Assembly (NCBI RefSeq): GCF_005518135.1 | Contig: NZ_SULI01000001.1 | Coordinates: 336,902 to 400,901 of the forward strand | Length of the DNA: 64,000 bases | Reading direction: 5' to 3' | Source: Shimia litoralis | GTDB taxonomy: Bacteria; Pseudomonadota; Alphaproteobacteria; Rhodobacterales; Rhodobacteraceae | In this document: positions 9,137-18,613 of the stretch, piece by piece | How positions within the stretch are numbered: the stretch's first letter is position 1 | Layout: each line of letters opens with the position of its first letter | Notes under the pieces: generated by a model | Databases searched by the model: none | What the model saw: the letters and a program-made list of their open reading frames with translations, nothing else | What the model was told of the DNA's origin: nothing | Translations under genes and position numbers: made by a program

Positions 9137-10198
9137 ATGCGCACATGGTTGACCGATAGATTTTCTCTCGAGGTGCCGATCATTCAGGCCCCAATGGCGG
9201 GCGTGTCGACGCCGGAGATGGCAGCGGCCGTCAGTGCTGCAGGCGGCCTGGGGTCATTGGGGGTTGGTGCCGCGACGCCTGATGTAGCCCGCGAGATGAT
9301 CGCGCAGGTGCGCAAATTCACCGACAAGCCCTTGAACATAAATGTGTTTTGCCATCTGCCTGCTCAAAGAAATTCCGCAACCGAACGCGCGTGGCTTGAT
9401 GTATTGCGCCCAGAGTTCGACAAATTTGAGGCCACCCCACCTGCGGAGTTGGCTGAAATCTATCAAAGTTATCTGACGGATGACGCGATGCACAGGATGC
9501 TTCTTGACGTGAGGCCCGACGTGGTGAGCTTTCACTTTGGGCTTCCTGATGTGGCCAAGATCAGCGCCCTGAAACACGCGGGCATCGTGCTGCTGGCCTC
9601 TGCAACGTCTCTGCAAGAGGCAGAGGCCTGTGCCCGTGCTGGCGTAGATGCGATTGTGGCTCAGGGGATTGAGGCTGGCGGGCATCGGGGTATTTTTGAT
9701 CTAGACGCTGCCGATCAAGAGCTGACGACGGCAGCTTTGGTCAAGACACTTGTGGATCATTTGGACCTGCCGGTGATTGCCGCCGGTGGGGTCATGAACG
9801 GTCAAGACGTGGCCCAGATGCTCGCGCTTGGCGCGGCGGGGTGCCAATTGGGTACAGCCTTTGTGGCATGTGATGAATCGGCGGCAGATGCGGCCTATCG
9901 GGCGGCGCTGCATGATCCGGCCTGTCAGCCGCCTGTGTTGACACGGGTTGTGTCAGGTCGTCCGGCGAGATGCCTTGCCAATCAATTTGTGCAGTGGGGG
10001 CAAGACCAAGACATATCATCTGTTCCGGCCTATCCCGTCACCTACGATGCGGGCAAGTCGTTGAATGCGGCGGCCAAGGCACAGGGAAATACGGGCTATG
10101 GTGCGCAATGGGCTGGAACTGGTGCGATGTCGGCAAAGGCCGGCCCGGCCAAGGAAATTTTGGCAGCGCTGGCATTGGAATTGGCCGCAAACTCCTAG
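9137..10198 (+). CDS. nitronate monooxygenase family FMN enzyme
   Basis: A 353-residue TIM-barrel flavoenzyme of the nitronate monooxygenase/2-nitropropane dioxygenase family. PIIQAPMAGVSTPEMA near residues 14-29 is the FMN-binding start, AQGIEAGGHRG near residue 176 carries the catalytic His, and IAAGGVMNGQDVAQMLALGAAG is the phosphate-binding half barrel. These enzymes oxidise alkyl nitronates such as propionate 3-nitronate to aldehydes and nitrite. It is a single gene, convergent with fabI. Enoyl-ACP reductase FabK is a close relative, but fabI is present next door. Confidence 0.85.
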   Translation: MRTWLTDRFSLEVPIIQAPMAGVSTPEMAAAVSAAGGLGSLGVGAATPDVAREMIAQVRKFTDKPLNINVFCHLPAQRNSATERAWLDVLRPEFDKFEATPPAELAEIYQSYLTDDAMHRMLLDVRPDVVSFHFGLPDVAKISALKHAGIVLLASATSLQEAEACARAGVDAIVAQGIEAGGHRGIFDLDAADQELTTAALVKTLVDHLDLPVIAAGGVMNGQDVAQMLALGAAGCQLGTAFVACDESAADAAYRAALHDPACQPPVLTRVVSGRPARCLANQFVQWGQDQDISSVPAYPVTYDAGKSLNAAAKAQGNTGYGAQWAGTGAMSAKAGPAKEILAALALELAANS

Positions 10199-10235
10199 AT
10201 GGCGCGAACGCCGAGCGCAGCGAGGCCCGGCCCAA

Positions 10236-10273
10236 CATTTGGCGCCCCGCGCATGTGCGCGGCACTCCAAATG
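10236..10273. repeat. two-storey inverted repeat between convergent genes
   Basis: Outer arms CATTTGG and CCAAATG enclose inner arms CCGCGCA and TGCGCGG. It sits between the convergent nitronate monooxygenase gene and fabI and may end transcription from both sides, although no T-tract follows on either strand. Confidence 0.5.
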
Positions 10274-10290
10274 GCGGGAGGTTAATGTGT

Positions 10291-11082
10291 TTAGAGGTTT
10301 TCTGACTGCGGCATGCCCAGAACGTGGTATCCGCCATCAACGCGGATAATTTCGCCCGTGGTATAAGCCCCGGCATCAGACGCCAGATATACGGCGGTGC
10401 CACCCACGGCCTCGAGCGTCGCGTTTGACCGCAGAGGCGCATTGGCTTCGGTTTGACGGAAGGTTTTGCGCGCGCCACCAATGGCTGCGCCAGCCAATGT
10501 TTTCATGGGGCCGGGTGAGATCGCATTCACACGAATGCCTTCAGGACCCAGATCATTGGCCAGATACCGAGTGGCCGCTTCAAGCGCTGCTTTGGCCACA
10601 CCCATCACATTATAAAACGGGGTAACTCTGTTGCTGCCCTGATACGTCAGCGTCAGAATGGTTCCGCCATTATCTTGCATCAGCGGATGCGCCCTGCGGG
10701 CGACTTCGATCAGCGAATACGCGGAAATATCCAGCGAGTTTTTAAAGTTGTCGCGGCTGGTGTCCAGAAAACGTCCGGTCAGTTCATTTTTGTCGGAATA
10801 GGCGATGGCATGCACCACAAAATCGATGGTGCCCCAACGCTCTTGCAACTGCGCAAATGCGGCATCAAGAGATGCGTCATCGGTGACATCTACATCCACC
10901 ATAAAATCGCTGCCAACTTTTTCCGCCAAAGGCGCAAGGCGCTTGCCAAAGGCATCGCCCTGATAGGTGAACGCAAGTTCCGCACCGGCTTCATGCATGG
11001 CTTTGGCAATGCCCCACGCGATCGAACGCTCGTTGGCCACGCCCATAATCAGGCCGCGTTTGCCCTTCATTTGATCAGACAT
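10291..11082 (-). CDS. fabI: enoyl-[acyl-carrier-protein] reductase (NADH)
   Basis: A 263-residue short-chain dehydrogenase of the FabI type, catalysing the last reduction of each fatty-acid elongation cycle. GVANERSIAWG near residues 14-24 is the FabI nucleotide-binding variant, and YNVMGVAK near residue 157 carries the Tyr-X6-Lys catalytic pair; ISPGPMKTLA follows. It starts 6 bases after fabB, giving a fabA-fabB-fabI operon. FabI is the target of triclosan-type inhibitors; the sequence does not say whether this one is sensitive. Confidence 0.95.
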   Translation of the reverse strand: MSDQMKGKRGLIMGVANERSIAWGIAKAMHEAGAELAFTYQGDAFGKRLAPLAEKVGSDFMVDVDVTDDASLDAAFAQLQERWGTIDFVVHAIAYSDKNELTGRFLDTSRDNFKNSLDISAYSLIEVARRAHPLMQDNGGTILTLTYQGSNRVTPFYNVMGVAKAALEAATRYLANDLGPEGIRVNAISPGPMKTLAGAAIGGARKTFRQTEANAPLRSNATLEAVGGTAVYLASDAGAYTTGEIIRVDGGYHVLGMPQSENL

Positions 11083-11088
11083 CTGCGG

Positions 11089-12318
11089 TTATCCTTTGTA
11101 CTTCGACAGGATCATCGAGCCATTTGTGCCGCCAAAGCCAAAGCTGTTGGTCATGACACTGTCGAGTCCTGCATTTTCCACCAATGTAGTGGCAATTTCA
11201 TTTTCGTTGATTGCTGGGTCCAGCGTGTCCACGTTGATGGATGGCGTGATGAAATCATCGTCCAGCATCAACAGACAGAAGATCGCCTCAAGCGCGCCAG
11301 CGGCCCCTTGGGCGTGCCCAGTCATAGACTTGGTTGAACTGATCGGCGGTGTGCTGCCTTCGCCAAATACGCGGCGCACGGCTTCGACTTCACCCACATC
11401 TCCGACAGGCGTGGATGTGCCGTGGGCGTTGATATAGTCAACCTTGCGGCCTTCGGGCAGGGTTTGCAGGGCCAGACGCATCGCGCGCTCGCCGCCTTCG
11501 CCTGACGGGGCCACCATATCATGGCCGTCAGAGGTTGCCGCAAAGCCGGTGACTTCGGCGTAAATTTTTGCCCCACGGGCAAGCGCATGCTCAAGGTCTT
11601 CTAGAACGACCATGCCGCCACCGCCAGAAATCACAAATCCGTCGCGGTCGGCATCAAATGCGCGTGACGCGGCGGCTGGCGTGTCGTTCTTTTTGGAAGA
11701 CATTGCCCCCATTGCGTCAAACAGACAGGACAATGTCCAGTCCAGCTCTTCGCCGCCACCCGCAAACATCACGTCCTGCTTGCCCATCATGATTTGCTCT
11801 GCCGCATTGCCGATGCAATGCAAAGACGTTGAGCACGCCGAGGTGATGGAATAGTTGATGCCCTTGATCTTAAAGGCTGTGGCCAAGTTCGCAGAAATGG
11901 TCGAACTCATGCACTTGGGCACGGCAAAAGGCCCGATCCGTTTGGTGGCGCCGGTTTTCAACACGGTTTGGTGTGCTGTCAACATTGCCGAGGTCGATGG
12001 CCCGCCAGAGCCCGCCACCAAACCGGTGCGTACGTTCACCACATCGTCTTCAGAGAGATTGGCATCCGCAATCGCCTGCTGCATCGCGATATGCGCGTAA
12101 GCTGCGCCGCCGCCCATGAACCGCAGGGTGCGCTTGTCGACATGCTCTGACACGTCAATCTTCAACGTCCCTGCAATTTGGCTACGAAAGCCATGCTCTG
12201 CCATTTGCGGGCTGGTTTCTATACCGGAAGTCCCTGCTTTCAACGAGGCGCGAACCTCGTCGGCATTGTTTCCGATGGATGACACGATCCCCAGACCGGT
12301 GATGACGACGCGACGCAT
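11089..12318 (-). CDS. fabB: beta-ketoacyl-ACP synthase I
   Basis: A 409-residue thiolase-fold condensing enzyme. The active-site Cys is in SACSTS near residue 162, the two histidines are in NAHGTSTPVGD near 298 and TGHAQGAAGA near 333, and the glycine-rich SFGFGGTNGS is at the C-terminus. Pairing with fabA makes FabB, which elongates cis-unsaturated intermediates, more likely than FabF. It lies 32 bases downstream of fabA in the same transcript. Confidence 0.95.
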   Translation of the reverse strand: MRRVVITGLGIVSSIGNNADEVRASLKAGTSGIETSPQMAEHGFRSQIAGTLKIDVSEHVDKRTLRFMGGGAAYAHIAMQQAIADANLSEDDVVNVRTGLVAGSGGPSTSAMLTAHQTVLKTGATKRIGPFAVPKCMSSTISANLATAFKIKGINYSITSACSTSLHCIGNAAEQIMMGKQDVMFAGGGEELDWTLSCLFDAMGAMSSKKNDTPAAASRAFDADRDGFVISGGGGMVVLEDLEHALARGAKIYAEVTGFAATSDGHDMVAPSGEGGERAMRLALQTLPEGRKVDYINAHGTSTPVGDVGEVEAVRRVFGEGSTPPISSTKSMTGHAQGAAGALEAIFCLLMLDDDFITPSINVDTLDPAINENEIATTLVENAGLDSVMTNSFGFGGTNGSMILSKYKG

Positions 12319-12350
12319 GTGCGTTCTCCCTCAATACTGCTTAGTCAAGA

Positions 12351-12860
12351 TCAGGTGGCTGCGGCCAACCCGACTTTCATATCTGACACTTGATAGATCA
12401 ACTCGCCATCTGCCTCAACGCGGCCATTGGCGACACCAAGTTTCAGTTTGCGATCGATGACCCGTGTGAAATCCACATAATATGTCAACATCTTGCGGTC
12501 TGGTTTGACCATGCCCTTCAGCTTAACTTCGCCGACGCCCATGGCCATGCCCTGACCGAGCATGCCGCGCCAGCCAAGGTTAAAGCCGGTCAATTGCCAA
12601 AGGCCATCCAGCCCCAGACATCCGGGCATAATCGGGTTGCCTGGGAAGTGGCACTCAAAGAACCAGAGATCAGGTGTGATATCAAATTCGGCAACAACAT
12701 GCCCTTTGCCGAACTCGCCGCCGTCGGCGCTAATGTCGGTAATACGATCCATCATGAGCATCGGGGGCATCGGGAGCTGCGCATTGCCCGGGCCGAAAAG
12801 TTCGCCCTTCGCGCATTTGATAAGTCCCTCTTTGTCAAAGCTGGTTGGATATTCGGCCAT
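12351..12860 (-). CDS. fabA: 3-hydroxydecanoyl-ACP dehydratase/isomerase
   Basis: A 169-residue hot-dog-fold enzyme that dehydrates 3-hydroxydecanoyl-ACP and isomerises the product to the cis-3 form, committing carbon to unsaturated fatty acids. The active-site His is in [23 protein letters not shown] near residues 72-93. ATG 12860 starts the protein at [12 protein letters not shown], the usual FabA N-terminus, with AGGGGG upstream; longer in-frame starts run into the intergenic region. It is the first gene of fabA-fabB-fabI and divergent from irr. Confidence 0.95.
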   Translation of the reverse strand: MAEYPTSFDKEGLIKCAKGELFGPGNAQLPMPPMLMMDRITDISADGGEFGKGHVVAEFDITPDLWFFECHFPGNPIMPGCLGLDGLWQLTGFNLGWRGMLGQGMAMGVGEVKLKGMVKPDRKMLTYYVDFTRVIDRKLKLGVANGRVEADGELIYQVSDMKVGLAAAT

Positions 12861-13002
12861 GTGGACAAGCCCCCTATAGTCACTGTATTTTTTGGCTAAC
12901 TTCCCTCTAGCACCCTGTCTATGTGTCCTGCAAGAGTTGCCATGTCTCGTTGACATGAAGAATGCCGTTATCAACCCAGATTAGACTGCGACTGAATTTC
13001 AA

Positions 13003-13032
13003 TTGAAAAAGCCCCCTGTCTGGCCTTATATA
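13003..13032 (+). promoter_or_regulatory. candidate sigma-70 promoter of irr
   Basis: TTGAAA (13003-13008), an 18-base spacer and TATATA (13027-13032). Transcription would begin near 13039, just past the possible GTG start at 13037, which favours ATG 13058 as the irr start. Confidence 0.45.
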
Positions 13033-13057
13033 GTCTGTGAACAAGAAATTGGCTGTT

Positions 13058-13474
13058 ATGACTTCGGAAGCGACACATATTGGTACTGATTGGCTGACGC
13101 AGGCTGGATTGCGTCCGACGCGTCAACGTGTGGCGCTGGCATCTTTGTTGGTCGGTGATGGCATGGATCGGCACGTGACGGCCGAAAGCTTGTACGCGGA
13201 CGTGCAAACGCATGGCGAAAGCGTATCGCTTGCGACAGTATACAACACCTTGCGGGCGTTCTGTGATGCGGGTTTGATGCAGGAAATCACAGTGGATGGC
13301 TCCAAGAGCTATTTTGATACCAATACGCATGATCACCCGCATTTCTTTTGGGAGGATACGCGCGTGTTGACCGATGCCCCCATGGATCAGCTTGAAATTA
13401 TACGCTTGCCGGACGTGCCCGAAGGGGCCGAGGTGTCCAAAGTGGACGTTGTGATCCGCCTTAGACGCAAATAA
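13058..13474 (+). CDS. irr: iron response regulator Irr (Fur family)
   Basis: A 138-residue Fur-superfamily DNA-binding protein. The winged helix covers LRPTRQRVALASLL and TVYNTLRAFCDAG; YFDTNTHDHPHFF near residue 92 is the His-rich segment typical of Irr. In rhizobia and relatives Irr represses or activates iron and heme genes according to heme status. The N-terminal Cys-Pro heme motif of the Bradyrhizobium protein is absent. GTG 13037 is an alternative start seven codons upstream. It is divergent from fabA, and the 176-base gap could serve both genes. Confidence 0.88.
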   Translation: MTSEATHIGTDWLTQAGLRPTRQRVALASLLVGDGMDRHVTAESLYADVQTHGESVSLATVYNTLRAFCDAGLMQEITVDGSKSYFDTNTHDHPHFFWEDTRVLTDAPMDQLEIIRLPDVPEGAEVSKVDVVIRLRRK

Positions 13475-13568
13475 ATCGAACAATTTTCAGAGTGTCGTCA
13501 CGTCCCACCGGATTGCGGTTGGGCGATTTTTCGTGTCAGCATCCGATTGAACTTTGAAAGGGACCATC

Positions 13569-14555
13569 ATGAAAGCAGTTTGTTATCGCGCCTTTGGGGC
13601 TGCACGCGACGTGTTGGCGGTTGAAGACATCGCCACGCCCGAGCCACAGGCTGGCGAAGTATTGGTACGCATTGCTTTCTCCGGGGTGAATCCGTCTGAT
13701 GTGAAATCGCGCAGCGGCACGCGTCCGGGCGTCACAAAACCGGCGTTTCCCGCAATTGTCCCGCACAGCGATGGGGCTGGTGTGATCGAAGCTGTTGGGG
13801 CAGGCGTCGATCCTGCGAAGATCGGCACAAGAGTTTGGATTTGGAACGGTCAATGGCAGCGCGCATTTGGCACTGCGGCCGAATATATAGCACTTCCAGA
13901 AGAACAGGCGGTCGCGTTGCCGGACGGGGTCTCTTTGGAGACAGGGGCGGTGCTGGGCATTCCTGGCCTCACGGCAGCGCATTGCGTGTTTGGTCAAGGC
14001 GACGTTGCCGGAAAAACCGTGTTGGTCAGCGGCGGTGCGGGGACTGTCGGCATTCTTGCCGTACAGCTGGCCAAATGGGGCGGTGCCAAGGTTATTGCGA
14101 CGGGTTCGACACGTGACATGGATCGCATCAAAGCGGCTGGAGCCGACACGGTGCTGGATTATAAAAGCGCGACTTTGGCGGCTGATATTGTCGCGGCAAA
14201 TAACGGTGCGCTTGTTGATCACGCCGTCGAGGTCGAATTTGGTGTGAATATCGATATGCTGGCCGACGTCATGCAGCAATGTGCAACAGTGGCGATTTAT
14301 GGGTCGGCAAAAGACATGACGCCGACGCTGAATTTTGGTCCTTTGTTGTTTAAGGCGCTGACGTTGGATATCGTGCTGATCTATCTGCTGCCGTTGGCAG
14401 AGCGGCAGGCGGCTGTGGCGCGCTTGCATGACGCCCTTGCGGCGCAGGCGCTGTCAGTTGACGTTCAAGAGGTTTTTGATCTGGCCGACGCTGTCAGCGC
14501 CCAAGAGGCCGTTGAGGCTGGTGGGCGATCCGGGGCAATCTTGGTGCGTCCCTGA
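13569..14555 (+). CDS. NADPH:quinone oxidoreductase, zinc-independent MDR
   Basis: A 328-residue medium-chain dehydrogenase/reductase. FSGVNPSDVKSRSG near residue 34 and VPHSDGAGVIEAVG near 62 form the GroES-like domain; GGAGTVGILAVQLAKWGGAKVIATG near residues 150-175 is the Rossmann fold. The Cys/His zinc ligands of alcohol dehydrogenases are missing, as in quinone oxidoreductases. ATG 13569 has AAGGGA upstream; the TTG at 13554 overlaps that site. It converges with the PLD gene with a 6-base gap and no visible terminator. Confidence 0.82.
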   Translation: MKAVCYRAFGAARDVLAVEDIATPEPQAGEVLVRIAFSGVNPSDVKSRSGTRPGVTKPAFPAIVPHSDGAGVIEAVGAGVDPAKIGTRVWIWNGQWQRAFGTAAEYIALPEEQAVALPDGVSLETGAVLGIPGLTAAHCVFGQGDVAGKTVLVSGGAGTVGILAVQLAKWGGAKVIATGSTRDMDRIKAAGADTVLDYKSATLAADIVAANNGALVDHAVEVEFGVNIDMLADVMQQCATVAIYGSAKDMTPTLNFGPLLFKALTLDIVLIYLLPLAERQAAVARLHDALAAQALSVDVQEVFDLADAVSAQEAVEAGGRSGAILVRP

Positions 14556-14561
14556 TTTCAA

Positions 14562-16097
14562 CTAGAGCAGGGACTCAAGACCAAACCAGATTGGCATCTT
14601 AGCGAGGAAATGCTGCCAGAATGTGGCGTTCGGATCTTGGGAAAACCGTTCGGTTTTCCCATGTCCGGTAAAGGTCCAGACAAGATTGCCATTTTGATCC
14701 AGTGTCACGCGGTACGCATACCGTTCAACGCTTTGATGCAGTTCGCGCGTCAGGGATTTGGCATAGGCGGGACTGTGGACAAACAGACCAATTTCGGAAT
14801 TGGTTTTGATCGATCTCGGGTCAAGATTCAGTGACCCGATAAACACGCGATCCTGATCCAACACCGCCAGTTTGGTATGCAGCGTCAGGGGCATTGGCGT
14901 ATCATCAATGGTTTCACCAAGGGCCTCAAGCGCATCATGGCGCAATTCAAACAGTTCAACTCCGCCCTGAAGCAATGCCTTGCGGTGGCGCGCGTATCCG
15001 CCATGCACATAGGCATGATTATTTGAGGCCAGCGAATTGGTCACAACGCGCACTTTCAGGCCTTGGGCGACAAGGTCAGTAAAGAAACGCGCGCCATAAT
15101 TCTCGGGGACAAAATACGGGGTGATCAGCGTCACCTGATGTGTACTGCGCCGCATTTCCTGAAACAAGGTTTCTGCCAACACATGCGGCCCGTCCCCGTT
15201 TTTGTTGCGCAGTTTTTCGGGGGTATCCACAATCAACGTGGAGCGCCCCCAGAACGGGCTTATTTTCCCCGTTCGGATATGTTCCAGATAGGGGCTATTG
15301 ATTGCATTCTCATACGCGGCGATTTCATCTTGGGTGATGTCATACCGCAGGCTTTGGCCCAATGCCTTGGATGTTGCGATCTCGGTTGGCGCCAAGGCGT
15401 GCATTGGCACGGAATACACATCATTCCAGTAGGTATCAAAGGCTTGATCAAGCTCGATCGCTTCCGGCCCAAATATCAAAACGTCATAGTCAGCAAAGGC
15501 CTCGGAGTCCTTAAGCTCATAGTACTCGTCCGCATAGTTGCGGCCGCCCATAATCGCCATCGAACTGTCGACCACAAAGGTTTTGATGTGCATGCGTCGG
15601 TTCACACGCTTGAAATCAAAGACAAACCCCATGGATTTGGGAGCATGGCGAGACGCAGGGTTGAAGACGCGCAGCGCAATGTTGGGATGCGCATCCAAGC
15701 TGGCAAGCATCGTATCGTCTGCCGTTGTGAACACATCATCAAGCAAAAAACGAACCTTCACGCCGCGATCGGCTGCCGCGAGCAGGCGATTGGCAATCAG
15801 CTTGCCTGCTGTGTCTGGTTTGACCAAAAACGTTGCAATATCAATGGATGTTTCTGCGGCTTCGATCATGCGCAGACGCGCCCCTAAGGCATCCGTCCCG
15901 TTATCAAGCTCAAAATATGCAGTCTTGCTTGGAAGGCCGGCCAATCGTTGGCTGACAGAGGGGTTAAGCGAATGTTCCTGTGTTGCACTCAGCGACAGGC
16001 TTGGTGTGCGGTGCTCATCAAATGGCACGTAGGTGCAGGCCGACGCCAGCCCAAGCGCACAAACCGCCCAGAACGCGCGAAACGTGGTCAGAACCAT
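14562..16097 (-). CDS. phospholipase D-like lipoprotein, cardiolipin synthase-like
   Basis: A 511-residue protein with two HKD phosphatidyltransfer motifs: HIKTFVVDSSMAIMGGRN near residue 171 and HTKLAVLDQDRVFIGSLN near residue 407. The N-terminus ends in LASAC with Cys near residue 21, a lipobox, so it is probably a lipoprotein anchored in the envelope and facing the periplasm. Proteins of this layout act as cardiolipin synthase-type or phospholipase D-type enzymes. ATG 16097 overlaps the end of the upstream disrupted gene by 10 bases. The true substrate is not determined by sequence. Confidence 0.82.
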   Translation of the reverse strand: MVLTTFRAFWAVCALGLASACTYVPFDEHRTPSLSLSATQEHSLNPSVSQRLAGLPSKTAYFELDNGTDALGARLRMIEAAETSIDIATFLVKPDTAGKLIANRLLAAADRGVKVRFLLDDVFTTADDTMLASLDAHPNIALRVFNPASRHAPKSMGFVFDFKRVNRRMHIKTFVVDSSMAIMGGRNYADEYYELKDSEAFADYDVLIFGPEAIELDQAFDTYWNDVYSVPMHALAPTEIATSKALGQSLRYDITQDEIAAYENAINSPYLEHIRTGKISPFWGRSTLIVDTPEKLRNKNGDGPHVLAETLFQEMRRSTHQVTLITPYFVPENYGARFFTDLVAQGLKVRVVTNSLASNNHAYVHGGYARHRKALLQGGVELFELRHDALEALGETIDDTPMPLTLHTKLAVLDQDRVFIGSLNLDPRSIKTNSEIGLFVHSPAYAKSLTRELHQSVERYAYRVTLDQNGNLVWTFTGHGKTERFSQDPNATFWQHFLAKMPIWFGLESLL

Positions 16098-16957
16098 TGA
16101 CCAGGTTCCATCAGCCCGAGGTCGAGCAGCTGGCGTGAATGCCATTCAAACGGAACCGAGTTGTGCCAGCGGAACGTGGAAATATCAAACGTGCTTCCCG
16201 GATTGGTTTTCAATGCCTTTGCCGTTCTAAAAGAACAGATCGCGGTCGTGATATTGTTATGCCATTCACAGCTGTAGGTGTTGTATTCTTGGTCGTTGAA
16301 GGTGAAGTCAGAATTTAGCACCAGCCCGGGTTTGTTTCGAAATAGGGAAATCCGGTCGATTTTGCGTTTGTCTGACGGGATGTGTTCTTCATATCGCCAA
16401 CGCAACCCGCCAAAGAAATCAAGTTGCCGCTCTTTGGGGTGGTTGTGGTTTTGTGGATCAGGACGTGCGAGCGCGTAATAGCCGGATTTATCCATCTGCG
16501 CCTCTTCAAGGGAAACCGCATCCGGGTGGTTTTCCAAGTCGCCCGCATAGAGGTCAATCACATAGGTCAAAATGGCCTCGCGACGCTCTTCCATCTAAAA
16601 TGTGGTCAACTCGCCTACGGTCCGGGTTTCGCAGAAAGGATAGAACAAGTATTCGGCATTATAGCAGTAATACAGCCAGATATTCGGGGCCGTTTTTATG
16701 ATGTGGTTCACCACGTCGATCATGGGTTGACCAGAGACGTTCTCCAGCCTGATCCGATGCACCGTTTGGGCCAAATCATCGTCAAGGTCGAAGGCGTCAG
16801 ACATAAACACCAAGACCTGCCGAAACCCCAAATCCTGATGGTGGCGGATGGTTGTCCCGAGCTCTGTGCGGTCCTCGGCAAAAATCAATGCAACAGGGCC
16901 TTTCGCCAAAGCAGCCTTGTTGTTTTGGGTAAACTCTTGAACCGACGCGTATTTCAT
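16088..16957 (-). pseudogene. gene interrupted by in-frame TAG, glycosyltransferase-like
   Basis: Two reading frames are joined end to end in the same frame: 16957-16595 (120 codons, ending ELTTF-TAG) and 16594-16088 (168 codons, starting MEERREAIL). No bases are lost between them and no ribosome-binding site precedes the second ATG, so this is best read as one gene of about 289 codons with an internal amber codon. The downstream part (VIDLYAGDLE, RQLDFFGGLRW, FNDQEYNTYSCEW, EPGQWF) resembles Rhodobacterales proteins I recall as annotated family 2 glycosyltransferases, in which the same junction is continuous; that recollection needs a search. Divergent from miaB and overlapping the PLD gene. 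Confidence 0.65.
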
Positions 16958-17067
16958 TGCCAAACCCTGTCCTGTTGCGCCCCAAATTCGATGAATTTGA
17001 CCCGCATTGCAAGCTGCCCCTGTTTTGATGTAGTCAGACGTCTTGAAACCGCGACGGAATTGGGCAC

Positions 17068-18387
17068 ATGGCCGAGACAAAAAAGCTTTATATCAAGACT
17101 TATGGCTGTCAGATGAACGTGTATGACAGTGAACGCATGGCCGAGGCGATGGGGGGCTCGGGGTATGAGGTCACCGAAACACCTGACGATGCTGATATGA
17201 TTCTCTTGAATACGTGCCACATTCGCGAGAAAGCCGCTGAAAAGGTGTACTCTGATTTGGGGCGGCTTAAACCCTTCAAATCTGAGAATCCGAATCTGAA
17301 GATCGGGGTTGCTGGATGTGTCGCGCAAGCCGAAGGCGAAGAGATCATGCGTCGCCAACCGATGGTCGATATCGTGGTGGGGCCACAAAGCTATCATCGT
17401 CTGCCCGAAATGGAAGCCAAAGCACAGGCCGGTGAAAAGGCGTTGGACACGGATTTCCCCGAAGAAGACAAATTCGAAAAGCTCAAATTGCGGCCAAAAG
17501 CCAAGCGTGCCCCGGCTGCCTTCCTGACGGTTCAGGAGGGGTGTGACAAGTTCTGTGCATTCTGCGTGGTGCCTTATACCCGTGGTGCAGAAGTGAGCCG
17601 CCCGGTTGACCGCATTTTGACCGAGGCGCGCGATCTGGTCGAGCGTGGCGTGCGCGAGATCACATTGCTGGGCCAGAATGTGAATGCGTATCACGGCGCT
17701 GGGCCATCAGGCGATATGACGCTGGCCCAACTGATCTGGCAGCTGGACAAGGTTGATGGGCTCGAGCGTATTCGGTTTACCACCAGCCATCCCAACGACA
17801 TGATGGACGACCTGATCGAGGCACATGGCACTTGTTCAAAGTTGATGCCGTATTTGCATTTGCCGGTTCAGTCAGGCAGCAACAAGATCCTAAAGCGTAT
17901 GAACCGGAGCCATGACCGCGATAGCTATTTGCGCCTGATCGAGCGCATTCGCGAGGCGCGTCCCGATATTTTGCTGTCCGGCGATTTCATCGTAGGATTT
18001 CCTGAAGAAACCGAAGAAGACTTTCAGGACACAATGTCCTTGATCCAAGAAGTTCAATACGGACAGGCCTATAGCTTTAAATATTCGTCCCGGCCGGGGA
18101 CACCGGCCGCCGAGCGCGCGCTTGTCGATGAAGCGGCCGCGACTGACAGGTTGCATCGCCTTCAAGCGTTGATCACGCAACAACAGCGAGACATTCAAAA
18201 CAGCATGGTTGGGCGTGACGTGAGCGTCATGTTCGAAAAGCCGGGCCGGTTTGATGACCAAATGGTTGGCAAGTCTGAATATCTTCATGCGGTTCACGTG
18301 GCGGGGTCCGGTGCCAAAGTCGGCGACATCGCCAAAGTAAGAATCGTTGAGAGTGGCACCAATTCCCTGAAGGGCGAATGCATCTAG
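17068..18387 (+). CDS. miaB: tRNA-2-methylthio-N6-dimethylallyladenosine synthase
   Basis: A 439-residue radical-SAM methylthiotransferase that completes ms2i6A at tRNA position 37. The UPF0004 domain starts at [16 protein letters not shown] and continues with [12 protein letters not shown], giving the three auxiliary-cluster cysteines with GCVAQAEGE; the radical-SAM cluster is [17 protein letters not shown] near residues 155-171; a C-terminal TRAM domain ends [15 protein letters not shown]. Full length with no defects. It starts 110 bases from the divergent interrupted gene. Confidence 0.96.
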   Translation: MAETKKLYIKTYGCQMNVYDSERMAEAMGGSGYEVTETPDDADMILLNTCHIREKAAEKVYSDLGRLKPFKSENPNLKIGVAGCVAQAEGEEIMRRQPMVDIVVGPQSYHRLPEMEAKAQAGEKALDTDFPEEDKFEKLKLRPKAKRAPAAFLTVQEGCDKFCAFCVVPYTRGAEVSRPVDRILTEARDLVERGVREITLLGQNVNAYHGAGPSGDMTLAQLIWQLDKVDGLERIRFTTSHPNDMMDDLIEAHGTCSKLMPYLHLPVQSGSNKILKRMNRSHDRDSYLRLIERIREARPDILLSGDFIVGFPEETEEDFQDTMSLIQEVQYGQAYSFKYSSRPGTPAAERALVDEAAATDRLHRLQALITQQQRDIQNSMVGRDVSVMFEKPGRFDDQMVGKSEYLHAVHVAGSGAKVGDIAKVRIVESGTNSLKGECI

Positions 18388-18529
18388 GCCATCTTGGTGA
18401 TCCGAAACAATGAATTTGCCAAAGCGGGCGTTGTTCTGATTTCGTTGACAATGACCGGTTTGGCAGACGAATGCGGACGCGTTCGCCATAAATTTGCCAT
18501 ATTCTGACACCAGATATAGTGAATTATCC

Positions 18530-18557
18530 TTCACAGGTTCTCTAAACTTGCTACAAT
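18530..18557 (+). promoter_or_regulatory. candidate sigma-70 promoter for the OmpA-like gene
   Basis: TTCACA (18530-18535), a 16-base spacer and TACAAT (18552-18557), about 57 bases before the start codon. The 226-base gap after miaB makes a new promoter here likely. Confidence 0.45.
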
Positions 18558-18613
18558 GGCGCATATTATAAAAACCGTGCGCCCATCTAAAGTCGTGGCT
18601 TTGCGCCGGGTAT

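Noticed and set aside
13536..14429. 297-codon minus-strand frame opposite the quinone oxidoreductase
   Set aside because: No start context or motif; antisense to a Rossmann-fold enzyme with clear GGAGTVG motif.
15063..15887. 274-codon plus-strand frame opposite the PLD gene
   Set aside because: Antisense to both HKD motifs of a well-supported gene; no family resemblance.
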